Of a DNA stretch of 64,000 nt, positions 30,011 through 37,339 are shown piece by piece. Each line of letters starts with the position of its first letter. Position 1 is the first letter of the stretch. The stretch is from Hyphomonas sp. (GTDB lineage Bacteria > Pseudomonadota > Alphaproteobacteria > Caulobacterales > Hyphomonadaceae), in assembly GCF_018402285.1 (NCBI RefSeq), contig NZ_JAGYJH010000001.1:1-64000 (forward strand), written 5' to 3'. The notes beneath the pieces were generated by a model, which searched no databases, was not told the DNA's origin, and saw nothing but the letters and a program-made list of their open reading frames with translations. Made by a program: the position numbers and the translations under genes.

Positions 30011-30976
30011 TTGACCACGCAATCCGACCTCGATCTTGCCCGCACTGTCATCCGCACCGAGCGCGATGCCCTTGAAAAGCTTGAATCCGTCATCGGCCCG
30101 GAGCTGGCCGAGGCCGTAAACATCATCCTTGCCACCGACCGGCATGTGATTGTCGCAGGCGTCGGCAAGTCCGGCCATATCGGCCAGAAGATCGCCGCGA
30201 GCCTCGCCTCGACCGGCACGCCCGCCTTCTTCCTTCACCCCACTGAAGCCAGCCATGGCGACCTCGGCATGATTGTTCCGGGGTCTGTCGTTCTGGCGAT
30301 TTCCTATTCCGGCGAGAGCCGCGAGCTGACCGACCTGCTGCGCTACTGCAAGGGCAACGCAATCCCGCTGATCGCAATGACCCGCGCGCGCCAATCAACC
30401 CTTGGCCGCTATGCCGATGTGGTGCTCGAAACGCCGGTTGTACCCGAAGCCTGCCCCAATGGCCTGGCGCCCACTTCGTCCACGACCATGGCGCTCGCCC
30501 TGGGCGACGCGCTCACAATCGTGCTGATGGCGCGGCGCGGCTTCTCGCGCGAAGAGTTCGGCTTCCGCCATCCCGGCGGCAAGCTCGGCCGCACGCTGCA
30601 GACGGCTGCAGATTACATCCGCGACCAGTCTGGCCCGCTGCCGCTCGCGGGCGCAAATGCCAGCTTCGAGGAGCTGGTCATCGCCGTGTCCGAAGGCCGC
30701 AAGGGCTGCGCCGGCATTGTGGATGAGGATGGCAAGCTGATCGGCATGGTCACGGACGGTGACCTGCGCCGGGCGATCCTCGCCGGGCGCCTGAAGGCTG
30801 GCGCATATGAAGTGATGACCCCGCGCCCGCAGACGATCAACCCGTCCGAGCGGATGATGAATGTCATCAAGAGCTTCAGCGAGAACCGGATCTCGAACGC
30901 CTTCGTGGTCGACGAGACCGGCGCGCCCGCCGGCCTCATCGACATGAAGGACCTTCTGGCCGAAGGCTATGTCTGA
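30011..30976 (+). CDS. kdsD: Arabinose-5-phosphate isomerase (KpsF/GutQ family)
   Basis: Converts ribulose 5-phosphate to arabinose 5-phosphate, the first step of KDO synthesis for lipopolysaccharide. 321 residues: a SIS domain (VIVAGVGKSGHIGQKIAASLASTGTPAFFLHP) and two CBS domains (GCAGIVDEDGKLIGMVTDGDLRRAI; NAFVVDETGAPAGLIDMKDL). The start is TTG at 30011 with GAGGAG 11 bases upstream; no ATG or GTG fits better. It follows the D,D-carboxypeptidase by 95 bases, another envelope gene. Confidence 0.93.
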   Translation: MTTQSDLDLARTVIRTERDALEKLESVIGPELAEAVNIILATDRHVIVAGVGKSGHIGQKIAASLASTGTPAFFLHPTEASHGDLGMIVPGSVVLAISYSGESRELTDLLRYCKGNAIPLIAMTRARQSTLGRYADVVLETPVVPEACPNGLAPTSSTTMALALGDALTIVLMARRGFSREEFGFRHPGGKLGRTLQTAADYIRDQSGPLPLAGANASFEELVIAVSEGRKGCAGIVDEDGKLIGMVTDGDLRRAILAGRLKAGAYEVMTPRPQTINPSERMMNVIKSFSENRISNAFVVDETGAPAGLIDMKDLLAEGYV

Positions 30977-30981
30977 GCAGG

Positions 30982-31764
30982 CTACTTCGTCAGCTCGAAC
31001 ATCACGCTGAGATTGGCCGTGACGCCGACTTCACCGCCCGCAACCGGGGTTGATTCCATCATGCTGTCGGCCATCGCCATCCGCGCCATCTGCATCGGCT
31101 GGGGCGACTGTTCATAGCCTTCGGTGATGGTCACGATGCGGGCGACCCGCAGACCAGCAGCAGACGCGTAGAGCTCTGCCTTCGCAATGGCATCCTTCAT
31201 CGCCTTGGCGCGGGCCTCGTTGCGCATTTCCTTGTCGTCATCGATGGCGAAGTTGACGCCCGAAAGCGTATTTCCGCCTGAAGAAACCAGCCCGTCGATC
31301 GTGTCGCCCAGGCGGCTGAGGTCGCGCACGCGCACGGTGACCTGATTGGACGCGACATAGCCTGCCAGTTTCTGCTGGCCGCGCTTCATGCCGGTGCGAT
31401 CCTCGGTTTCGATATAGTCGTAACGCGGCTGCAGGCTGAGCCCGGAGGTCTGCATGTCGCGGTCGGCGATGCCGGCGGCGCGCAGCGCCTCGAACACGCC
31501 GTTCATGGCAGACGACTGGGCCGCCATCGCCTCTTTCGCCGTGGCGCGCTCCTCGGTCACACCGGCTGTGACGAACGCAATGTCGGGCGCACGATCGATC
31601 CGCGCTTCAGCCGATACATTGATGGTGGTTTCAGGCTGGATCGAGTTGGGATGTCCCATCTGTGTGCTCCCGGCTGGCGCGGCGTAGGCGGCCGCTCCCT
31701 GCGCGCAGGCAGCCGGAGCAAGGGCCATAACCAGCGCGATGGCGGACAAAGTTGCATGTTTCAT
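30982..31764 (-). CDS. SIMPL (DUF541) domain periplasmic protein
   Basis: 260 residues with a signal peptide (ATLSAIALVMALAPAACAQGA) and one SIMPL/DUF541 domain: INVSAEARIDRAPDIAFVTAGVTEE, LQPRYDY, GYVASNQVTVRVRDLSRLG, KDAIAKAELYASAAGLRV. Relatives (YggE) lower oxidative stress by an unknown mechanism. A Cys after ALAPAA could be a lipobox, but AAC-A is atypical and I favour signal peptidase I. It converges with kdsD, 5 bases apart. Confidence 0.88.
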   Translation of the reverse strand: MKHATLSAIALVMALAPAACAQGAAAYAAPAGSTQMGHPNSIQPETTINVSAEARIDRAPDIAFVTAGVTEERATAKEAMAAQSSAMNGVFEALRAAGIADRDMQTSGLSLQPRYDYIETEDRTGMKRGQQKLAGYVASNQVTVRVRDLSRLGDTIDGLVSSGGNTLSGVNFAIDDDKEMRNEARAKAMKDAIAKAELYASAAGLRVARIVTITEGYEQSPQPMQMARMAMADSMMESTPVAGGEVGVTANLSVMFELTK

Positions 31765-31829
31765 GGATAATCACCTCTTAACCGGGAACCGGATGTGGAT
31801 GTGTCTGTCTTGTATTCCGAAGAAGGCCG

Positions 31830-31858
31830 TTGCGTGGCAAGCCTGCGGGCCTTAAACG
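31830..31858 (+). promoter_or_regulatory. Candidate promoter of tRNA-Ile2
   Basis: TTGCGT, a 17-base spacer and TAAACG end 12 bases before the mature tRNA 5' end, the distance expected for a short tRNA leader. The -10 hexamer TAAACG recurs in the candidate rplM promoter. Confidence 0.5.
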
Positions 31859-31870
31859 ACTTTCCCTGTG

Positions 31871-31947
31871 GGGCCTGTAGCTCAGTTGGTTAGAGCGGAC
31901 CGCTCATAACGGTTTGGTCGCAGGTTCAAGTCCTGCCGGGCCCACCA
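31871..31947 (+). tRNA. tRNA-Ile2 (anticodon CAU, lysidine type)
   Basis: Complete cloverleaf with encoded CCA. The acceptor GGGCCTG pairs with CGGGCCC. The anticodon loop CTCATAA has CAU and the variable/T region is GGTCGCAGGTTCAAGTCC. CAU could mean methionine, but the acceptor, the anticodon-arm context and the following GGTTTGGTCGC match tRNA-Ile2, whose C34 is converted to lysidine to read AUA. Confidence 0.93.
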
Positions 31948-32140
31948 AGGATTTCCACAGGCAGAATGTCAACAAGTTCAACGCGATCAGCTTGGAGGGC
32001 AGGGCTGCCACGGAATTGCTCCAATTCCGTTACAAAGAATTGCGGTCTGATGTCGGCATTCATGCTATGCATCTGAAGGCCGCAGTGGCACTACTCGAGG
32101 GGTCTGCTTCGCGCGGGCGAGTGTTGAGGGAGTATACGTC

Positions 32141-34033
32141 GTGACACCCAGAGACGCCGCACGGCGTGCCATGGCCCTGACCCTCACATTCGACATCGTC
32201 ATGGCTGGCCTGGCGATGTCGGCGGCGCATCTCGATACCCACCTCACCCAGGACAACCGCGACCCGTTCAACTATCTGAGCTGGCTGGCAGCAAGCGCCG
32301 CCTTCATGCTTGCAGCGTCCGTTGCTCTTGTGCTGGGCGGCATTCACCGTCAGGTCTGGCGCCATATGGGCGCGCCCGATGCGTGGCGCCTTGTACAGAT
32401 CATCGGCCTGACGGCCCTGTTCTACCTGCCCGTGATGGTCACGCTGAACGGCCACCTCGAATCACCCGTTCCCACTCTGCTGCTTGCCATCGGTTTCTGG
32501 ACCGTCGCGCTGTTTGGCGGACGGATGGTTGCGCGCTGGCGCTCCACCCAGCGCCCGATGCAGATCTTCCAGCAGCTGCCCAAGGACGGCCAGCCGATCC
32601 TGCTGCTTGGCAACCAGGAAAGCTGGATCGATGTCCTCCGGCGCCTCGAAGGCCGTGATTCGGAAAAGGCCGTGCGCGTGCTCGGTCTCGTCGAAATGGC
32701 GGCGCAGGAACCCGGCCGCGCCGTCCGCGGCGTGCCCATCCTCGGCAGCCTCAAGGAACTCAGCGACATCATCGAAATCATGGTGCTGCGCTATGGCGAG
32801 ACCCCCTGGGTTGCCCTGACCGGCCCGGCCCGCACACCCGCGGTAATGCTGCAGGTTCTCGAAGTCACTTCACGCCACGGCGCCGAGATAATGGCGCTTG
32901 GCCATGACGCAGCCGCCCAGGTGCTCGAACCGCTGCGCCCGGCAGACCTCCTGGCCCGGCCCGAGCGGCATCTCGACATGGAGCCTGTGCGCAAGATCCT
33001 GACTGGCGCGCGCGTACTTGTCACTGGCGGGGGCGGCTCCATCGGCTCCGAACTCGTGCGCCAGGTCGCCCAGGAATCCCCGGCCGAGCTGACGATCATC
33101 GATTTGTCCGAGTACAATCTCTACAAGATCGAGATGGAGCTGAAGCGCGACTGGCCGAAGCTGAAATTCAGCTGCCATCTGGGCGACATACGCGACGAGA
33201 ACCGTGTCGCGGGTATCTTCTCGGCTGCGCGGCCCGATACGGTCATCCACGCCGCTGCCCTAAAACATGTGCCGCTGATGGAGCGCCATGCCTGTGAGGC
33301 AATCCTGACCAACGTCGCCGGCGCGCGCATTGCTGCGCAGTCGGCCGTCGCGGCGGGCGCCAAACGCTTCGTCTTCATCTCGACCGACAAGGCCGTAGAC
33401 CCGGACAATGTCATGGGGGCCACCAAACGGCTTGCCGAGCTCTGTATCGGGCGGATCCTGACGGAAACGGGCATGGCCGTTGCCATGGTGCGCTTCGGCA
33501 ATGTTCTGGGCTCCTCGGGCTCTGTCGTGCCGCTGTTCGAGCGCCAGATCGCCCAGGGCGGCCCGGTGACGATCACCGATCCTGATGCCACGCGCTTCTT
33601 CATGACCATCGAGGAAGCCTCCGCGCTGGTGCTGCAGGCCGCCGCAATGGACGGGCCCGAGGGCGAAGCCGGCCTCTATGTGCTCGACATGGGCGACCCG
33701 ATCCCGATCCGCCAGCTGGCCGAAACGATGATCCGCCTGAAGGGCAAGGTGCCCTATGTCGACGTCGCCATCGAGACAATGGGCCTGCGCGAAGGCGAGA
33801 AGCTGCACGAGGAGCTGACCTATCCGCACGAGGCGCTGCAACCGACCCCGATCAGCGGCGTTCACCGGGTGAGCTATGAAGCCGCCCATAACGAGCTGTT
33901 CAACAAACAGCTGACCCAGCTGATCGAGACCGCCCGCAGCCACCAGCCCGCAGAGGCCCTGCGCCTGCTCGGCATTCTGGTACCCGAATACGGCTCGGAA
34001 CGCGCCGAACTGCTCAACCTCCGCCTCGCCTGA
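32141..34033 (+). CDS. CapD/FlaA1-type nucleotide-sugar epimerase/4,6-dehydratase
   Basis: 630-residue membrane-bound enzyme for surface polysaccharide precursors. The N-terminal part has about four membrane helices (ALTLTFDIVMAGLAMS; AFMLAASVALVLGGI; VQIIGLTALFYLPVMV; TLLLAIGFWTVALFGG). It is followed by a CoA-binding-like region and a C-terminal SDR domain. NAD(P) is bound by VLVTGGGGSIGSELVRQ, and the catalytic segment is STDKAVDPDNVMGATKRL. The last third holds the usual GDP.PI.QLAE segment. Starts with GTG at 32141. It stands alone, not in a capsule cluster, so the end product is unknown. Confidence 0.9.
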   Translation: MTPRDAARRAMALTLTFDIVMAGLAMSAAHLDTHLTQDNRDPFNYLSWLAASAAFMLAASVALVLGGIHRQVWRHMGAPDAWRLVQIIGLTALFYLPVMVTLNGHLESPVPTLLLAIGFWTVALFGGRMVARWRSTQRPMQIFQQLPKDGQPILLLGNQESWIDVLRRLEGRDSEKAVRVLGLVEMAAQEPGRAVRGVPILGSLKELSDIIEIMVLRYGETPWVALTGPARTPAVMLQVLEVTSRHGAEIMALGHDAAAQVLEPLRPADLLARPERHLDMEPVRKILTGARVLVTGGGGSIGSELVRQVAQESPAELTIIDLSEYNLYKIEMELKRDWPKLKFSCHLGDIRDENRVAGIFSAARPDTVIHAAALKHVPLMERHACEAILTNVAGARIAAQSAVAAGAKRFVFISTDKAVDPDNVMGATKRLAELCIGRILTETGMAVAMVRFGNVLGSSGSVVPLFERQIAQGGPVTITDPDATRFFMTIEEASALVLQAAAMDGPEGEAGLYVLDMGDPIPIRQLAETMIRLKGKVPYVDVAIETMGLREGEKLHEELTYPHEALQPTPISGVHRVSYEAAHNELFNKQLTQLIETARSHQPAEALRLLGILVPEYGSERAELLNLRLA

Positions 34034-34047
34034 TCCGGCAATCGCAA

Positions 34048-34076
34048 ACAAAAAAGGGCGCCCCTCAGAGCGCCCC
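34048..34076 (-). terminator. Intrinsic terminator at the end of the GST/DUF1428 operon
   Basis: GGGCGC and GCGCCC form a hairpin, and on the minus strand it is followed by TTTTTTG. It lies between the convergent capD-like and DUF1428 genes and may also slow transcription from the plus strand. Confidence 0.8.
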
Positions 34077-34111
34077 AGTGCAGAATTGGGATCTGGCCGC
34101 CATGGCCAGCA

Positions 34112-34828
34112 TCACACGTCCACAAGCGGAACAAAGCTGCCATAGATCATGCGTCCCATGTCGGCGCCCACCGTATGCGGACCGAATTCCTGCATGCGGG
34201 GATCCGCCATGATCCTTTCCCAGCCAGCGTCCCGCGCGGCCTTGTCCTTCCAGTTGATCCAGGAGAACACTACCGCCTCATCCGGCTTGCGCAGGGAGGC
34301 GGTGTGGAAATCATTCACCGTGCCTTCGGGCAGGTTGTCACCCCAGGCATCGACGACCGAAATCGCGCCATACTCCTGGAACAGCGCCGCCATCTTTTCT
34401 GACGCCGCCGTATAGGCCTCCCGCTTGTCGGCGGGTACCGGCAGAACCGTACCGTCGATATAACCGGTCTTGACCGTAGCATCGCCAAGAATTGTCTGAA
34501 ACCCGCCGACAATCATCCGCTTGCCATCAAATGGCATTTCGGGAAATTCCTTCCCCTGCATGTCGGCGATCATCTTCTGCTCGGCTTCATCGCTGGTTTT
34601 CCTATCGGGCCAGACAACCCAGGAGAACATTGCGGTCTCGTGAGGCTGTCGCATCACGGCCGAGTTGATGCAGTTGACCTTGCCCTGGGGCACATCATCA
34701 CCCCAGCCTTCCACCATCGCCACTGCGCCGTAGTCCTTGAACATCGGCCAGGCCTCTTCGGCATGCTTGCGATAGGCATCCTTGTTGGCAGTCGGCACGG
34801 CCAGCAGAAATCCGCTTACATATGTCAT
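34112..34828 (-). CDS. Tandem DUF1428 protein
   Basis: 238 residues made of two DUF1428 (YbaA-like, dimeric alpha/beta-barrel) domains fused head to tail, residues 1-116 and 117-238. Compare MVEGWGDDVPQGKVN in the first with VVDAWGDNLPEGTVN in the second, and MFSWVVWPDRKT with VFSWINWKDKAA. Family members are normally single domains of about 117 residues that could pair as dimers, so this is an internal dimer. The function is unknown. The ATG at 34828 has AAGGAG ahead. A 56-codon reading frame overlaps its start, and GST and marR lie upstream. Confidence 0.9.
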   Translation of the reverse strand: MTYVSGFLLAVPTANKDAYRKHAEEAWPMFKDYGAVAMVEGWGDDVPQGKVNCINSAVMRQPHETAMFSWVVWPDRKTSDEAEQKMIADMQGKEFPEMPFDGKRMIVGGFQTILGDATVKTGYIDGTVLPVPADKREAYTAASEKMAALFQEYGAISVVDAWGDNLPEGTVNDFHTASLRKPDEAVVFSWINWKDKAARDAGWERIMADPRMQEFGPHTVGADMGRMIYGSFVPLVDV

Positions 34829-34995
34829 TGCTCTTGCTCCTTCGCGCTCGGGGCATCTGCGCCATGGCGGCACGTGCCCCCGCTTCCCTTTCCTCGAGGG
34901 TTCCGGGCGGCCGCGCCCTGGCAGGTAATATGCGGGCTCTCGAGCCCTATCCCCATCTCCGCAGCAATCTCTGCCACGGGTTTTCCCGCCGTCAT
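34825..34995 (-). CDS. Possible small protein coupled to DUF1428 gene
   Basis: 56 codons (MTAGKPVAEIAAEMGIGLES...) starting at an ATG with AAAGGATGG upstream and ending in an ATGA overlap with the DUF1428 gene. It fills the gap between the GST and DUF1428 genes. The C-terminal half is low-complexity (RNPRGKGSGGT, APSAKEQEQ) and no family is recognised. Placement supports translation, perhaps as a leader for coupling, but a chance frame is quite possible. Confidence 0.35.
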   Translation of the reverse strand: MTAGKPVAEIAAEMGIGLESPHITCQGAAARNPRGKGSGGTCRHGADAPSAKEQEQ

Positions 34996-35016
34996 GGCAC
35001 CATCCTTTCTTCGTTC

Positions 35017-35667
35017 TCAAGCCGGCTCATGCGCGGCAAAGACTTTCAGTTGCGCGTCAATCGCCCGCTTGAAAGCAGGCCTCCCGATGCAGCGGTCGCA
35101 ATAGGCCTCCAGTGCCGGAAACTGCGCCAGCGTGCCGTCCCGCTTCAGTTCCCGCAGAACGCTCGCCATCAAAAGATCGGCGGCCGTAAAGCGTCCGGCT
35201 TCCAGATAGTCCCGGCCGTTCAGCCAACCGGACAGTTGATTGAGCCGCATGTCGAGCATGCCCCGCGCGCTTTTCAGATAGCCTTCCGCCCACGGCTTGC
35301 CGGCATTGAACAGCTGCGTCCCGGTCACATTCATCACATGAGGCTCAATCGAGTTGAGCGCGGCAAAGGCCCAGCTCATCACCCACGCCTGCGCCGCCGC
35401 TTCCCTGGGCATCAGGGCGTCCGATCCCTGCGCAACGTGCATCACGATGGCCGCAGACTCGAACATCTCAACCCTGTCATCCCGGTAAACCGGCACCTGT
35501 GCAAAGGGCTGGCGCGCGAGGTGCTCGGGCTGCAGCTTCTGCTCATGGTCGATCAGGCGATCTGTATACGGCATTCCTGCCTCTTCCAGAGCCCAGCGAA
35601 CGCGCAGGTCCTTCACGAAACCCTGCGCGAACTCCGGCACCCAGTTGTAAGCGGTCACTTCCCGCAT
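35017..35667 (-). CDS. Glutathione S-transferase family protein
   Basis: 216 residues: a thioredoxin-like N-terminal domain (VRWALEEAGMPYTDRLIDHEQKLQPEHLARQPFAQVPVYRDD) with the cis-Pro in QVPV and the glutathione-binding ESAAIVMHVA, then an all-helical C-terminal domain (EAGRFTAADLLMASVLREL). It is cytosolic and its substrate is unknown. It is the first gene of the leftward unit with the DUF1428 gene, and diverges from marR across a 122-base region with a palindrome. Confidence 0.92.
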   Translation of the reverse strand: MREVTAYNWVPEFAQGFVKDLRVRWALEEAGMPYTDRLIDHEQKLQPEHLARQPFAQVPVYRDDRVEMFESAAIVMHVAQGSDALMPREAAAQAWVMSWAFAALNSIEPHVMNVTGTQLFNAGKPWAEGYLKSARGMLDMRLNQLSGWLNGRDYLEAGRFTAADLLMASVLRELKRDGTLAQFPALEAYCDRCIGRPAFKRAIDAQLKVFAAHEPA

Positions 35668-35753
35668 CTCCTGTCCTCCATCAGTCCCTGGCGGCGCTGC
35701 GCGCCTGCCTTATCCGCAACACCGCCCTTCCGGCGGCCCTGGCATCTTTCTCA

Positions 35754-35783
35754 TTGACTTAAACGTTGATGTCAACATAATAT
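35754..35783 (+). promoter_or_regulatory. marR promoter with palindromic operator in its spacer
   Basis: TTGACT (35754-35759), a 17-base spacer and ATAATA (35777-35782) form a strong sigma-70-type promoter. The spacer contains the palindrome GTTGATGTCAAC (35765-35776), arms GTTGA/TCAAC. A regulator bound there would block polymerase. The same palindrome carries a minus-strand TTGACA that could be the -35 of the divergent GST unit. The ATG at 35790 falls 7 bases after the -10, so the mRNA is predicted to be leaderless. Confidence 0.65.
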
Positions 35784-35789
35784 ATTTTT

Positions 35790-36236
35790 ATGAAAACCGA
35801 CCTGCCTTTCGACACGACGCTGGAAGTTTACGGCCGCTGTCTCTGCTTCGGCATGCACCGCGCCGCGCGCACACTGGCGCGCCGGTTTGACGCGGCCTTC
35901 GCCCCTCTCGGCATCAGCCACGGGCAGTATTCCCTGATGATGTCGCTGAACCGGCCGGACCCGCCCCGGCTTGGCGAGGCAGCCGCCTTCCTGGCCATGG
36001 ACCGCACGACCCTGACGGCCAATCTCAAGCCGCTGGAACGGCTGGGCTATGTGAAAATTGTTCCGGATAAGGATGACAAGCGGTCACGCCGCCTGATCCT
36101 CACATCCGCCGGCCGCAAGGTCCTGGCCGCGGCCGTGCCCATCTGGCGCGCCACACATGACGAGGTGGACGCGCTCTTCTCCGGCAATCCGGCGGCGCTG
36201 CGAAACCAGCTGCTGGAGGTCGCCGCCGGCTGTTAA
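35790..36236 (+). CDS. MarR family transcriptional regulator
   Basis: 148-residue winged-helix repressor. Helical ends flank a DNA-binding domain: GISHGQYSLMMSLNRPDPPRLGEAAAFLAMDRTTLTANLKPLERLGYVKIVPDKDDKRSRRLILTSAGR, with the wing DKDDKRSRRL typical of MarR. It diverges from the GST/DUF1428 operon and likely represses it and itself through the palindrome at 35765-35776. The ligand is unknown; a reactive electrophile would fit a GST target, as inference. No Shine-Dalgarno is present, consistent with a leaderless transcript. Confidence 0.92.
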   Translation: MKTDLPFDTTLEVYGRCLCFGMHRAARTLARRFDAAFAPLGISHGQYSLMMSLNRPDPPRLGEAAAFLAMDRTTLTANLKPLERLGYVKIVPDKDDKRSRRLILTSAGRKVLAAAVPIWRATHDEVDALFSGNPAALRNQLLEVAAGC

Positions 36237-36259
36237 GCCTCCCGCCCTGAAACAGGAAC

Positions 36260-36283
36260 ACCGGCGGAGCTGCCCCCGCCGGT
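36260..36283 (+). terminator. Hairpin after marR
   Basis: ACCGGCGG and CCGCCGGT pair perfectly around an 8-base loop, 24 bases after the marR stop. The downstream T-content is weak (TATCCCGTTT), so it may be an imperfect terminator. Confidence 0.5.
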
Positions 36284-36330
36284 TATCCCGTTTACCTCAA
36301 TGAGGCCAAGCTGATCCGGAAAAAAACCCC

Positions 36331-37284
36331 TCAGGCCCGCCGCGCCGAGCGCACATAGCGCACCATGCCGTCCGTAGAGGTCATGACCAGCGTATGGGTG
36401 TGCACGCGCGCGTCGCGGTGCAGCACGCCGTCCAGCAGGCTGCCCTTGGTCACGCCGGTTGCGCAGAATACGGTCTCGCCGGAGGCCAGTTCATTCAGGG
36501 TGTAGGTCTTACCAAAATCGGTGATGCCGACGCGGGTGGCGCGTTTCTTCTCGTCTTCATTGCGGAAAACGAGACGGCCAAACATCTGTCCGCCCACGCA
36601 CTTCAGCGCGGCCGCCGCCAGAACGCCTTCCGGCGCCCCGCCCTGGCCGACATACATGTCGACCCCGGTCAGCGAATTGGTCGTGGCGATCACGCCGGCC
36701 ACATCGCCGTCGGTGATCAGCGACACCCGCGCGCCGGCAGAGCGCAGCGAGTCGATGATGTCCTGGTGGCGCGGACGGTCCAGCACGCAGACGGTCATGT
36801 CCTCGACCTTGCGCCCCGCATGCTTGGCCAGCGCCTTGATGTTCTCTGCCGGGCTGGCGTCCAGGGTGATGATGCCTTCGGGATAGCCCGGGCCGACGGC
36901 CAGCTTGTCCATATAGGTGTCGGGCGCGTGCAGCAGGCCGCCGCGCGGCGCAATCGCCAGCACCGCGCAGGCGTCCGGCATGGCTTTCGCCGTCAGCGTC
37001 GTGCCTTCAAGCGGGTCGAGCGCGATGTCGATTTCCGGGCCTTTGCCCGTGCCGACTTCCTCGCCGATATACAGCATCGGGGCTTCGTCCCGCTCGCCTT
37101 CGCCGATAACGACGCGGCCCCGGAAGTCCACCGCATTGAAGGCCGAGCGCATTGCGTCCACCGCCGCGGCATCAGCCTTTTTCTCGTCGCCCCGGCCCAC
37201 CATACGGGCAGCAGCGATGGCTGCTTCCTCCGTCACACGCACCATTGCGTCGGCGAGACTTGATGTCAGTACGCTGTTATCCAT
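36331..37284 (-). CDS. glpX: Fructose-1,6-bisphosphatase class II
   Basis: 317-residue metal-dependent phosphatase of gluconeogenesis. Signatures include GEGERDEAPMLYIGE, the metal-binding LDPLEGTTLTAKAMPDA, and AEGVLAAAALKCVGGQMFGRLVF-like conservation in the C-terminal half. It follows hom by 55 bases on the same strand, an arrangement common in alphaproteobacteria. The start has CGGAGAAAAACCT ahead. Confidence 0.95.
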   Translation of the reverse strand: MDNSVLTSSLADAMVRVTEEAAIAAARMVGRGDEKKADAAAVDAMRSAFNAVDFRGRVVIGEGERDEAPMLYIGEEVGTGKGPEIDIALDPLEGTTLTAKAMPDACAVLAIAPRGGLLHAPDTYMDKLAVGPGYPEGIITLDASPAENIKALAKHAGRKVEDMTVCVLDRPRHQDIIDSLRSAGARVSLITDGDVAGVIATTNSLTGVDMYVGQGGAPEGVLAAAALKCVGGQMFGRLVFRNEDEKKRATRVGITDFGKTYTLNELASGETVFCATGVTKGSLLDGVLHRDARVHTHTLVMTSTDGMVRYVRSARRA

Positions 37285-37339
37285 AGGTTTTTCTCCGAAA
37301 ACGGGTCATCATTCATGTGTCTGCGAGCAGCCTAAGCAA

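Noticed and set aside
31871-31947. Elongator or initiator tRNA-Met
   Set aside because: The anticodon is CAU, but the acceptor arm, anticodon-stem context and TTGGTCGC region are those of tRNA-Ile2, and the initiator features are absent.
31914-32144. 76-codon frame from within tRNA-Ile2 to the capD-like start
   Set aside because: It starts inside the tRNA gene and shows no family similarity.
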